Assembly (NCBI RefSeq): GCF_014203595.1
Contig: NZ_JACHJK010000015.1
Coordinates: 207,099 to 271,098 of the forward strand
Direction: 5' to 3'
From: Streptomyces echinatus
Lineage (GTDB): Bacteria > Actinomycetota > Actinomycetes > Streptomycetales > Streptomycetaceae
Length of the DNA: 64,000 nt
Shown here: piece after piece, positions 1-8,172 of the stretch
How positions within the stretch are numbered: position 1 is the first letter of the stretch
How the letters are laid out: each line of letters starts with the position of its first letter
Translations under genes and position numbers: made by a program
Notes under the pieces: generated by a model
Seen by the model: only the letters and a program-made list of their open reading frames with translations
Told to the model about the DNA's origin: nothing
Databases searched by the model: none

Positions 1-408
1 TCGTCCGCCGGGCCGCAGGGACTTGATCATGGATCGCAAGGCCCGTTCCCGGTCGGGTACATGGACGAGGACCAGCCGGGCGTGGACCAGGTCGAAGCCC
101 TCCCCCGGCGGCTCCTCGGCGCCCACGTCGTGGACGCGGACCTCCACCGGCGGGCGGGCCGCGGGGGTCAGCCGTGAGGTGTCGATGTCGGTGGCGACGA
201 CCTGCCCGGCCGGTCCGACCCTTTCGGCGAGCCAGGACACGACGGAGGTGCCGCCGGCCCCGACTTCCCAGCAGCGCCGGCCCGGTCCGACACCGAGGTC
301 TTCGAGGTGACGGAAGGTCGTGGGGTCGAAGAGGGCTGCGAAGGCGTCGAAGCGCCGGCCTGCCTCGTTCTGCTGGTTGTCCAGGAGGTATCCGTCGGAA
401 GGCGTCAT
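1..408 (-). CDS. class I SAM-dependent methyltransferase, 3' end cut by window edge
   Basis: The first 136 codons of a minus-strand gene are present and the rest lies left of the window. The protein starts MTPSDGYLLDNQQNEAGRRF. It carries a Rossmann SAM-binding motif I (WEVGAGGTSVVSWLAERVG) about 40 residues in, an acidic ribose contact (VVATDID), and a motif III/IV segment (FDLVHARLVLVHVPDRERAL) leading to LRPGG. This is the usual order of small-molecule methyltransferases; the substrate cannot be told. The ATG at 406-408 is used; an in-frame ATG at 418-420 would add four residues. It is divergent from corA, and the 177 bp between them hold both promoters. Confidence 0.85.
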   Translation of the reverse strand, partial: MTPSDGYLLDNQQNEAGRRFDAFAALFDPTTFRHLEDLGVGPGRRCWEVGAGGTSVVSWLAERVGPAGQVVATDIDTSRLTPAARPPVEVRVHDVGAEEPPGEGFDLVHARLVLVHVPDRERALRSMIKSLRPGGR

Positions 409-585
409 GCCCCCGATCATCCCGGTCACCCGGGTTGTCCGCCTCGACCGACCCTTCATCCACAGGCGGGAACAAAGCGGAACTCGCCCTTCCCACAGGC
501 TTGCCCGCAGATCGACCGGGGCTGGCAGACTTGCGGAGCAAGGCGCGGAAGCGTTACGCGAGGAGATCCACACGAGGAGATCCGG

Positions 586-1713
586 ATGTCCATGGCAGGG
601 AATCTGCGGAAGGTCACGGGGCTGAGCAGGGTCGGCGGCCTGCGCAAGGTGGCGCGGCTGGCCCGGCGGCGGCCGCGCGTGGACCTGAGCCATCCCGCCA
701 GGTCGCCCCTGGGCTCATCGGTGGTGAACTGCGTGACGTATCAGGACGGCCTGCGCGTGCCGGGGTGTGCCGACCTGGTGGATGCCGTACGGCTGGTGCG
801 CAAGACCGGCGAGGGTTTCGTCTGGCTCGGGCTCCATGAGCCGACGGACCGGGAGTTCGCGGGGATCGCCGAGCTGTTCGACCTGCATCCGCTGGCGGTG
901 GAGGACGCGGTCGAGGCTCACCAGCGGCCGAAGCTGGAGCACTACGGGGACACGCTCTTCACGGTGTTCAAGACCGTCTGCTACGTGGAGCACGAGCAGC
1001 TGACGGCGACCAGCGAGGTGGTGGACACCGGCGAGATCATGGTGTTCGTCGGCGAGGACTTCGTGATCACGGTGCGGCACGGACGGCACGGCTCACTCGG
1101 CCCGCTGCGCGAGGAGTTGGAGGCGGACCCGCTCCAGCTCGCCAAGGGGCCGGCAGCCGTACTGCACGCGATCGCCGACCACGTGGTCGACGACTATCTG
1201 AACGTCACGGACGCGGTGCAGGCCGACATAGACCAGGTCGAGACGGAGGTGTTCTCGGAGAACGGGGCACGTCTCGACCCGGGCCGCATCTACCAGATGA
1301 AGCGTGAACTGCTGGAACTGAAGCGAGCGGTGGTGCCGCTGGGCCGCCCCGTGGAGGACCTGGCCACCCGGCCCATCCGGGTCGTCGCCCCGGAGATACA
1401 GGCCTACTTCCGGGATGTGCTCGACCATCTGATCCGGGCCAAGGAACAGATCGCCGCGTTCGACGAACTGCTCAACTCCATCCTGCAGGCACATCTGGCG
1501 CAGGTGACCGTCGCGCAGAACGAGGACATGCGGAGAATCACGGCCTGGGCCGCGGTGATCGCCGTGCCGACGATGGTGTGCGGGGTGTACGGCATGAACT
1601 TCGACCACATGCCGGAGCTGCACTGGCAGTTCGGCTACCCGCTGATCATGACCGTGATGGCGGGGGCGTGTCTGGCGCTGTACCGGGGCTTCCGGCGCAA
1701 CGGCTGGCTCTGA
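586..1713 (+). CDS. corA: CorA-family magnesium/cobalt transport protein
   Basis: The protein has 375 residues, the normal CorA length. It has a large soluble N-terminal domain and then two C-terminal membrane helices. The diagnostic YGMNF motif ends the first helix at about residue 335 and is followed by a second helix and a basic C-terminus (RGFRRNGWL). CorA proteins are pentameric inner-membrane Mg2+ channels gated by cytoplasmic Mg2+. The ATG at 586 has a GAGGAGA ribosome site five bases upstream; a second in-frame ATG lies at 592. The frame stays open far upstream, but that part lacks family similarity. It converges on the uridine-kinase-like gene. Confidence 0.93.
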   Translation: MSMAGNLRKVTGLSRVGGLRKVARLARRRPRVDLSHPARSPLGSSVVNCVTYQDGLRVPGCADLVDAVRLVRKTGEGFVWLGLHEPTDREFAGIAELFDLHPLAVEDAVEAHQRPKLEHYGDTLFTVFKTVCYVEHEQLTATSEVVDTGEIMVFVGEDFVITVRHGRHGSLGPLREELEADPLQLAKGPAAVLHAIADHVVDDYLNVTDAVQADIDQVETEVFSENGARLDPGRIYQMKRELLELKRAVVPLGRPVEDLATRPIRVVAPEIQAYFRDVLDHLIRAKEQIAAFDELLNSILQAHLAQVTVAQNEDMRRITAWAAVIAVPTMVCGVYGMNFDHMPELHWQFGYPLIMTVMAGACLALYRGFRRNGWL

Positions 1714-1798
1714 AGCCGGAGGGAAACCTGAGCCGGGCCCACGCACCGGCGCCATGGCCCGCGAGCCGAGCCGGATCCGAGGGTTCCGCCCCGTCGGA

Positions 1799-2440
1799 TC
1801 AGCCGCTCCAGGCGGGGTGGCGCGGGTCGTCGGCGCGGACCAGGACGTCCGCCGTCGCGCTCGGGTCGGTCTCGGCGCCGTAGCGCTCGAAGGCCGGGAG
1901 GGTCCACTGGTCGGCCTCGGCGGTGCGGCGGCGCAGGGCACCCGGGGAGAGGAGGAGGTGCACGGTCAGGTCGAAGGGGAACCAGTGGCGCAGGAGGAGG
2001 GGGCCGTGGAGCAGCAGGATTCCGCCGGGAGGGAGTTGGACGTAGGGGCTGCGTGTGGCCCGGTCCGTGTCCGGATCCCACAGGTCGGGCAGGATCCGCC
2101 CACTGCCTCCGGGATCGAGCGGTCCGAAGACCTCGCGCCACAGGGCGCCCGTGTCGAACCACCCGCTGTAGTACGACTCCTCGTCCCGGTGCCCGTGCTC
2201 CAGCCGCAGCGAGGCCGGGCGCAGGAATCCCTCGGTACCGATGACGAGCGAGGGGCGGCCGCGCACCCGCAGCGCCTCCCCGACACGCGCGGCGAGGTCT
2301 CCCGGATGTGAGGCAGGGGCGCCATCGAAGCCGGCGCGCTGCCAGTTCCCTCCGTCGGCCGGGGCGGCACCGGCCAGGCGGTCGGCGAGCCGCTCGGCCA
2401 GCCGGTCCCAGGTGATGGCTTCGAGTCGCACAGAGCCCAT
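1799..2440 (-). CDS. uridine kinase-like protein lacking a recognisable P-loop
   Basis: The protein has 213 residues. Its general plan matches actinobacterial uridine kinase-like proteins: MGSVRLEAITWDRLAERLAD at the N-terminus, then LRLEHGHRDEESYYSGWFDT, DPDTDRATRSPYVQLPPGGI, and LLHGPLLLRHWFPFDLTVHL before an Arg-rich lid-like stretch (PGALRRRTAE). Where the Walker A GxxxxGKT should follow the first beta strand, the sequence reads AGFDGAPASHPGDLAARV, with no GK[ST]. ATP binding is therefore doubtful and the name describes ancestry, not activity. The ATG at 2438-2440 agrees with the family N-terminus; its ribosome site is weak. It converges on corA, 85 bp away. Confidence 0.7.
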   Translation of the reverse strand: MGSVRLEAITWDRLAERLADRLAGAAPADGGNWQRAGFDGAPASHPGDLAARVGEALRVRGRPSLVIGTEGFLRPASLRLEHGHRDEESYYSGWFDTGALWREVFGPLDPGGSGRILPDLWDPDTDRATRSPYVQLPPGGILLLHGPLLLRHWFPFDLTVHLLLSPGALRRRTAEADQWTLPAFERYGAETDPSATADVLVRADDPRHPAWSG

Positions 2441-2696
2441 GATGCCGGGCCGCCCGGGAGACCGGCGAGGGCGGTCAGGCAAGGGGGCCGGCCGCGCGGC
2501 GGGCCGCGGGCAGGGCGGGCAGGGCGGGCAGGGCAGGCATTCAACTTCCGGGAGGGCAAGGACTAGTTCCGTCGGCTCAAGAGCAGAGGGGGCGTGCGGG
2601 ACCCGAAGAGCAGGACGAGTGGAAGAGAAGGACGGGAGGAGGAGAAGGTGCGGGCGGGGGCGGGAGGCGTGGGCGGGGACGGGGAAAGTACCGCGT

Positions 2697-3392
2697 ATGG
2701 CGCTACCCACGACTCCCCACTCCCCCGGCCGGCTTGTCGTCGTCCAGCCGCTGAAGCGCAAGCGGTGTGCCGGCTGCCTGCGAGGTCCGCTGTCGCTGCT
2801 GGTGCTGGAGGAGGGAGCACCGCGGTGTCTGGACTGCGCCGACCTCGGGCACCTGGTGTTCCTGCCGCGCGGCGACACGGCCCTGACGCGCAGATCGCGG
2901 GAGGAGAGCACGCTGTCGGCGGTGGTGGTGCGGTTCAACCGGCGCAGGAGCCGCTACGAACGCCAGGGCGTGCTCGTGGAGGAGGCCGCGCTGGCCCGGG
3001 CCGAGGCGCGCTGTCTCGCGGACGCGGAGGCACGGCGTCGGCGGCGGGCCCGGGACGCACGGCGCAGGGCCGGGGAGGACGAGCGGTTCGCGGCCGCGTT
3101 CACCGCCGAGATCCTCCGGCTGTTCCCCGGGTGTCCGGCCGAGCGGGCCCGGGCGATCGCGGCCCACGCCTCGGTGCGGGGCAGCGGGCGGGTCGGGCGC
3201 AGCGCGGCCGGGCGGGCGCTGACCGAGGGGGCGGTGATCTCGGCGGTCGTGGCGGCCGTACGGCATGTGGACACGGCGTACGACCAGCTGCTGATGGCCG
3301 GGGTGCCTCGGTTCGAGGCACGACGCCGGATCACGCCGGCCGTGGAGAGCGTGCTGCGGGGCTGGCAGGGAGCCGGGGAGGACGCGGGCTGA
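2697..3392 (+). CDS. DUF2293 domain-containing protein
   Basis: The protein has 231 residues and unknown function. It begins MALPTTPHSPGRLVVVQP and soon shows a possible zinc-binding arrangement: CAGC, then CLDC about 25 residues later. A long Arg/Ala-rich charged helix follows (about residues 100-135), and then the DUF2293 segment (FAAAFTAEILRLFPGCPAER, HASVRGSGRVGRSAAGRAL, AAVRHVDTAYDQLL). The family is widespread in streptomycetes and has been suggested to be a nucleic-acid-associated protein, but no activity is established. A purine-rich GGGGAAAG sits upstream of the ATG. The frame is open upstream of 2697 without similarity. Confidence 0.8.
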   Translation: MALPTTPHSPGRLVVVQPLKRKRCAGCLRGPLSLLVLEEGAPRCLDCADLGHLVFLPRGDTALTRRSREESTLSAVVVRFNRRRSRYERQGVLVEEAALARAEARCLADAEARRRRRARDARRRAGEDERFAAAFTAEILRLFPGCPAERARAIAAHASVRGSGRVGRSAAGRALTEGAVISAVVAAVRHVDTAYDQLLMAGVPRFEARRRITPAVESVLRGWQGAGEDAG

Positions 3393-3501
3393 GTGCGCGG
3401 GGAGAAGACCGGCCCGTAGGGAAAGATCCGTGCCGGACCGGCGCGGAGGGGACGACCCGTGCCGGAGACTGGGCCGGGTGGAGTGGAATGGGGGCGTGGA
3501 G

Positions 3502-3981
3502 ATGATCGACGGGCCGTTCTTCGTGCTGGTCGTGGTGGGGATTGTGGGGACCGGGCTGGTGGCCGGTGTCTTCTGCGGGTTCTCGACCTTCGTGATGCGG
3601 GGGCTGGCGGCGTTGCCGCCCTCGCAGGGGGTCGCGGCGATGAACGCGATCAACGTCGCGGCCGTCCGGCCGGCCTTCATGGCCGTCTTCGCCGGATCGG
3701 CGGCGCTGAGTGCGCTGATCGCGGTGGTGACGTTCGTCGTGTGGCCGGACGAGGGGACGGTGGAGCTGCTGCTGGGCAGCGCGTTGTACCTGGCCGGCTC
3801 GTTCGGGCTGACGATCGTCGCGAACGTTCCCCGCAACGACCGGCTGGCCGGACTCTCGCCAGGTGCGCAGGAGGCCGCCGACTACTGGCCGGCGTATGTA
3901 CGCGAATGGACGTTCTGGAACCACGTCCGGACCGTCGCCTCGGCCGCGGCGTCCCTCGTCTACATACTGGCGCTCGCCTGA
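3502..3981 (+). CDS. DUF1772 integral membrane protein
   Basis: The protein has 159 residues and about four predicted membrane helices: FFVLVVVGIVGTGLVAGVF, a segment around FMAVFAGSAALSALIAVVTF, LYLAGSFGLTIVANVP and VASAAASLVYILAL. The NVPRNDRL motif and the aromatic YVREWTFWNHVRT stretch before the last helix are typical of DUF1772 (anthrone-oxygenase-like) proteins. Most bacterial members are uncharacterised, so no reaction is claimed. The start may be ATG 3502 or GTG 3496, which sit beside the purine-rich GGGGGCGTGGAG. It lies between DUF2293 and gltD on the same strand, with 109 and 244 bp spacing, so it is probably transcribed separately. Confidence 0.75.
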   Translation: MIDGPFFVLVVVGIVGTGLVAGVFCGFSTFVMRGLAALPPSQGVAAMNAINVAAVRPAFMAVFAGSAALSALIAVVTFVVWPDEGTVELLLGSALYLAGSFGLTIVANVPRNDRLAGLSPGAQEAADYWPAYVREWTFWNHVRTVASAAASLVYILALA

Positions 3982-4225
3982 TTCTCGGGCGCACGCGGTC
4001 GCACGCAGGCTCACCGAGCCCACCGGGCGCCGCCGACCCTGGAAGTCGGCTGAGAACCTCCCGGAGCCGGCCCGTCCCGTGCTGAGGAAACCCCGGGAGA
4101 AAGCGCTGTCCGCCACTCTGCGCGGCTGTCGGCGGGGACGTATCGTGGCCGAAAGAGTGCCGCCCGAAGACGCACGGCCCTTCGTACACCCGGTGCCACC
4201 GGTGCCCGTACGCGAGGAAGACGCC

Positions 4226-5713
4226 ATGGCCGATCCCAAGGGGTTCATGACCACGCCGCGCCAGGAGTGGCCGCGGCGGCCCGTCGAGCAGCGGGTGCGG
4301 GACTGGGACGAGGTGTACGTCCCGGGAGCGCTGCTGCCCATCATCAGCAAGCAGGCCGACCGCTGCATGGACTGCGGCGTCCCGTTCTGTCACCAGGCCT
4401 GCCCGCTGGGAAACCTCATCCCCGAGTGGAACGACCTGGTCTCACGGGAGGACTGGCGGGCCGCGAGCGACCGGCTGCACGCCACCAACAATTTCCCCGA
4501 GTTCACCGGCAGGCTGTGCCCGGCGCCGTGCGAGGCGGGGTGTGTACTGGCGATCAACCAGCCGGCCGTCACCATCAAGAACGTCGAGTGCGCCATCGCG
4601 GACAAGGCGTGGGAGGAGGGGTTCACTCCGGCCCGGCCGCCCGAGCGGCTGTCCGGGAAGACGGTCGCCGTCGTCGGCTCCGGGCCCACCGGACTGGCCG
4701 CGGCGCAGCAGCTGACCCGGGCCGGGCACACGGTCGCGGTGTACGAGAAGGACGATCGGATCGGCGGGCTGATGCGGTACGGCATCCCCGAGTTCAAGAT
4801 GGAGAAGCGGCATCTGGAACGGCGCATCGAGCAGATGCGGGCCGAGGGGACGAAGTTCCGTACCTCGACGGCGGTCGGCCGGGACGTTCCGGCGGAGGAG
4901 CTGCGCACCCGGTACGACGCGGTGGTGATCGCGACGGGTGCGACGGCGTGGCGGGAACTCCAGGTGCCGGGCCGCGCGTTGAACGGGATACACCAGGCGA
5001 TGGAGTATCTGCCGCTTTCGAACCGGGTGCGTGAGGGGGATCTGGAGGCTTCGCCGCTGTCGGCGGCCGGCAAGCACGTGGTGATCGTGGGCGGCGGGGA
5101 CACCGGCGCGGACTGTCTGGGCACCGCGGTGCGCGAGGGGGCCGCGTCCGTGAGCCAGCTGGACATCTACGCGCAGCCGGACACGGAGCGCGACGAGGAC
5201 AGCGAGCCGTGGCCGACGTACCCGAAGATCTACCGGCTGTCGGCCGCGCACGAGGAGGCGGGGGAGCTGCGGACGGCGCCGGCGGCGGACGCGGACGCGC
5301 GGCTGTTCGCGGCGTCCACACTGCGCTTCACGGGGGACGAGAGGGGGTGGGTGCGGTCACTGCATCTGGTGGAGGTGGACGAGCGGCGGGTTCCGGTGCC
5401 GGACACCGGGCGGACGCTCCCGGCCGACCTGGTGCTGCTCGCCCTCGGGTTCTCCGGGCCCACGCGGGAGGACGGGCTGATCGACCAGTTGGGGCTGGCG
5501 CTGCGGCCGCGCGGCACGATCGCCCGGGACGACGGCTTCGCGACCAACGTCCCCGGGGTGTTCGCCGCCGGTGACGCGGCGCGCGGGCAGTCGCTCATCG
5601 TGTGGGCGATAGCGGAGGGACGGGCGGTCGCGGCGGCCGTCGACCGCTATCTGACGGGGCGTTCCCGGCTCCCGGCCCCGATCACGCCCACGGACCGGCC
5701 GATGGTGGTCTGA
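4226..5713 (+). CDS. gltD: glutamate synthase small subunit-type NADPH oxidoreductase
   Basis: The protein has 495 residues, full length for GltD. The N-terminal half has two cysteine clusters for [4Fe-4S] centres (CMDCGVPFCHQACPLGN near residue 50, CPAPCEAGC near 98). An FAD dinucleotide fold (VVGSGPTGLAAAQQ, about 150), an NADPH fold (IVGGGDTGADCLG, about 290) and the FAD ribityl motif FAAGDAARGQSLIVWAIAEG near the C-terminus follow. In classical GOGAT this subunit passes electrons from NADPH to the large glutaminase/synthase subunit. No gltB is present here, so this may be a stand-alone oxidoreductase or serve a distant partner. ATG 4226 has GAGGAAG five bases upstream. Its gene order recalls SCO1977 rather than the gltBD operon. 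Confidence 0.9.
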   Translation: MADPKGFMTTPRQEWPRRPVEQRVRDWDEVYVPGALLPIISKQADRCMDCGVPFCHQACPLGNLIPEWNDLVSREDWRAASDRLHATNNFPEFTGRLCPAPCEAGCVLAINQPAVTIKNVECAIADKAWEEGFTPARPPERLSGKTVAVVGSGPTGLAAAQQLTRAGHTVAVYEKDDRIGGLMRYGIPEFKMEKRHLERRIEQMRAEGTKFRTSTAVGRDVPAEELRTRYDAVVIATGATAWRELQVPGRALNGIHQAMEYLPLSNRVREGDLEASPLSAAGKHVVIVGGGDTGADCLGTAVREGAASVSQLDIYAQPDTERDEDSEPWPTYPKIYRLSAAHEEAGELRTAPAADADARLFAASTLRFTGDERGWVRSLHLVEVDERRVPVPDTGRTLPADLVLLALGFSGPTREDGLIDQLGLALRPRGTIARDDGFATNVPGVFAAGDAARGQSLIVWAIAEGRAVAAAVDRYLTGRSRLPAPITPTDRPMVV

Positions 5714-5742
5714 GCCGTGCCCGAGGGGTCGGGGCGGGCCGG

Positions 5743-5767
5743 GGCCACCGCCGCCGGCGGGGTGGTC
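5743..5767. terminator. hairpin between convergent gltD-type gene and AhpD-like gene
   Basis: CCACC at 5745-5749 pairs with GGTGG at 5761-5765, and an inner CCG/CGG-rich stem lies between them. There is no T-tract. It lies exactly in the short gap between two converging genes, where a factor-independent stop would be expected. The pairing includes a bulge, so support is modest. Confidence 0.4.
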
Positions 5768-6284
5768 AGGCGGTGCGCTCGTCCGTGCCCGCGATCTTCC
5801 CCGTGGCGAGGGCGACGCGGTTCCACGTGTTGATCGCGAGGATCAGGGAGAGTACCTGAGCCAGTTCCTCTTCCTCGAACCGCGCGGCGGCCTCGGCGTA
5901 GACGGCGTCGGGAACGCCGCCGTCGGCGACGAGGGTCACCGCCTCCGTCAGGGCGAGGGCGGCCTGTTCCTTCGGAGTGAAGAAGTGCCGGGCCTCGCGC
6001 CAGACGGCGACCATGTGGAGCCGGTCCTCGCTCTCGCCTGCCTTGCGGGCGTCGTTGGTGTGCATGTGCAGGCAGTAGGCGCAGTGGTTGAGGTGGGAGG
6101 CGCGGATCTGGATCAGTTCGACCAGGGCCGGGTCGAGGCCGGCGCGGGCGGCGGCGTCGAGGCCGATGATCGCGCGGAAGACCTTCGGTGCGGACTTGGC
6201 GAAGTCCAGGCGGCTGCGGACGGCCTCGGCGGCGGCGATCCCGGTGGTGATGTCGGTGGCGGCGGCGTTCGTGTTCGTCGTCAT
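5766..6284 (-). CDS. carboxymuconolactone decarboxylase / AhpD-like peroxidase family protein
   Basis: The protein has 172 residues and a single CMD domain. The conserved redox motif is intact: LIQIRASHLNHCAYCLHMHT contains the CxxC followed by H three residues on, as in AhpD-type alkylhydroperoxidases. This is followed by EDRLHMVAVWREARHFFTPKE and a helical C-terminus. Members reduce peroxides with the CxxC pair or act on cyclic lactones; an intact CxxC with the nearby His favours peroxidase-like chemistry. The gene is divergent from a MocR-type regulator with only 46 bp between starts, which suggests that regulator controls it. Confidence 0.88.
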   Translation of the reverse strand: MTTNTNAAATDITTGIAAAEAVRSRLDFAKSAPKVFRAIIGLDAAARAGLDPALVELIQIRASHLNHCAYCLHMHTNDARKAGESEDRLHMVAVWREARHFFTPKEQAALALTEAVTLVADGGVPDAVYAEAAARFEEEELAQVLSLILAINTWNRVALATGKIAGTDERTA

Positions 6285-6330
6285 GCCTTGAATCTACGAG
6301 GCGGAAAGACCGGTTGTAGGGTGCATCTCC

Positions 6331-7803
6331 ATGATGGAATCATGGGTCAATTCAGCGGAGCGGGTCGGGTCCGACCTGCATCTGGAGCTGTCGGGACCCG
6401 GGAGCCGGCGGGCGGCGCTGACCGGGGCGCTGCGGGAGGCCGTGCGCAGCGGCCGACTGGCGCCGGGCACCCGGCTGCCCCCGTACCGGTCGCTCGCCGC
6501 CGACCTGGGCGTGGCCCGCAACACGGTGGCCGACGCCTACGCGGAACTGGTCGCGGAGGGCTGGCTGACCGCCCGGCAGGGTTCCGGGACCCGGGTCGCC
6601 ATGGGGCTGCCTTCCACGGCTTCCGGGCCGTGGCGGAAGGCCGGGCCGTCGCGGCAGAACCCGCGGACGCCCGTGCGGGCGCCGCTGCGCGCGCGGGGCC
6701 CGCGGCACGACCTGCGGCAGGGCACGCCGGACGCGTCGGCCTTCCCGCGGGCCGCCTGGACGGCCTCGTACCGCCGGGCGCTGCAGGCGGCGCCGAGCGA
6801 GGCGTTCGGGCCGGGCGATCCCGCCGGGCGCCTGGAGCTGCGCCAGGCACTGACCGAATACCTGGCACGCGCGCGTGGGGTGCGTACCGAGCCGGACCGG
6901 ATCGTGATCTGCTCGGGCTTCGCGCACGCGCTGCGGCTCCTCTTCGGCCGGGGCACGAAGGACGGGCCGGCCGCGGGCGGGGTGCTGCGCGGTCCGCTCG
7001 GCGTGGAGGCGTACGGGCTGGGCTTCCACCGTGATCTGCTCGCGGCGGCAGGGACACGCACCGTACCGCTGCCGCTCGACGAGGACGGGGCGCGGGTGGA
7101 GGGGCTCGGGCGCGAGCGGGCCGTGCTGCTGACGCCCGCGCACCAGTTCCCGACCGGCGGCCCGCTGCACCCGGAACGCCGGGCGGCGGTGATCGACTGG
7201 GCACGCGCGCGGGGGGCGGTGGTGCTGGAGGACGACTACGACGGCGAGTTCCGCTACGACCGGCGGCCCGTGGGCGCGCTGCAGGGTCTCGATCCGGAGC
7301 GGGTGATCCACATCGGGTCGGTCAGCAAGAGTCTGTCACCGGCACTGCGGCTGGGCTGGATGGTCCTGCCGCAGCACTGTGTCCAGCCGGTGCTGGCGGC
7401 GAAGGGCGAGCGGGAGGCGTGGGCGAGCGTCCTGGACCAGCTCGCTCTCGCGGACTTCGTCGCCTGTGGGTCGTACGACCGTCATGTGCGGCGCATGCGG
7501 CAGTCGTACCGGCGCCGGCGTGACCGGCTCGTCGCCGCGCTCGCCGAACAGGCGCCGCACATCGAGGTGACGGGCATCGCGGCGGGGCTGCACGCCGTGC
7601 TGCGGCTGCCGCCCGGCACGGAACGGTCGACGGTGAAGGCCGCCAGGTGGCAGGGCGTCGCCCTCGACGGTCTCGCCGCGTTCCGGCATCCGCAGAGCCC
7701 GACGGCCGTCGGCGACGGACTGGTGGTGGGGTACGCGACCCCGGCCGAACACGCCTACGGGGCCGCCCTGGAGGCGCTGTGCGAGGCGCTCCCGCCGGCG
7801 TGA
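6331..7803 (+). CDS. MocR/PdxR-family transcriptional regulator (GntR HTH plus aminotransferase-like domain)
   Basis: The protein has 490 residues with the two-domain MocR plan. A winged-helix GntR domain occupies about residues 20-95 (LREAVRSGRLAPGTRLPPYR, LAADLGVARNTVADAYAEL, GWLTARQGSGTRV). A fold-type-I aminotransferase-like domain fills the rest. The PLP-contact segment VVLEDDYDGEFRYDRRPVGA and the Schiff-base lysine context HIGSVSKSLSPALRLGW are present. Such regulators sense PLP or amino-acid/aldehyde adducts. ATG 6331 is followed by a second ATG at 6334. It is divergent from the AhpD-like gene; the 46-bp spacer must contain both promoters. Confidence 0.9.
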   Translation: MMESWVNSAERVGSDLHLELSGPGSRRAALTGALREAVRSGRLAPGTRLPPYRSLAADLGVARNTVADAYAELVAEGWLTARQGSGTRVAMGLPSTASGPWRKAGPSRQNPRTPVRAPLRARGPRHDLRQGTPDASAFPRAAWTASYRRALQAAPSEAFGPGDPAGRLELRQALTEYLARARGVRTEPDRIVICSGFAHALRLLFGRGTKDGPAAGGVLRGPLGVEAYGLGFHRDLLAAAGTRTVPLPLDEDGARVEGLGRERAVLLTPAHQFPTGGPLHPERRAAVIDWARARGAVVLEDDYDGEFRYDRRPVGALQGLDPERVIHIGSVSKSLSPALRLGWMVLPQHCVQPVLAAKGEREAWASVLDQLALADFVACGSYDRHVRRMRQSYRRRRDRLVAALAEQAPHIEVTGIAAGLHAVLRLPPGTERSTVKAARWQGVALDGLAAFRHPQSPTAVGDGLVVGYATPAEHAYGAALEALCEALPPA

Positions 7804-8172
7804 GCCCGGGGGAACGGGTGCCCTGACGTCCCGCAACGGGGCCCGCACGGGCGGGCCGGCCGCGGGACAGGCGCGGGCCGGTTCAGAGATCGGGGATCGG
7901 CGGCGGTGACGTGAACACCCGCGTGCCGATGACCGGCGTCGAAGCCGGGCACGGCATTGATCCGGCCTGCCGGAGTGGTACCGGCCGGCCGGGGGGTAGC
8001 GAGTACTGACGAAGGAAGGATCCGCTGCCTGCGCACCTGAACCGGGAACCACCGTAGGCGGAGCGCACGTGCCACGCAGCCCGATTTCGCGGGCGTGCCA
8101 CGGCTCACGCCCCACCGCCGGCTCACGGCCGGCGCGCCACCGCCGTCCTGCCGCTCACGCGTCCCCGCCGGC
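7804..8172. other. 369-bp intergenic stretch with a hairpin after the MocR gene
   Basis: This gap lies between the converging MocR and DUF574 genes. Near its left end GGCCCGC (7840-7846) and GCGGGCC (7851-7857) form a tight GC hairpin that could stop transcription from the MocR side. Near its right end runs of CCGCCGGCTCACGGC-like sequence recur (about 8108-8180), partly overlapping the DUF574 stop. Short open frames cross it on both strands but show no family similarity, so no gene is called. Confidence 0.45.

Noticed and set aside
307..585. N-terminal extension of corA to 307
   Set aside because: It would overlap the divergent methyltransferase gene and adds non-homologous sequence; ATG 586 has a good ribosome site.
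7883..8101. 72-codon minus-strand frame between MocR and DUF574 genes
   Set aside because: Composition is Pro/Arg/Ser-rich with no recognisable motif or convincing ribosome site.
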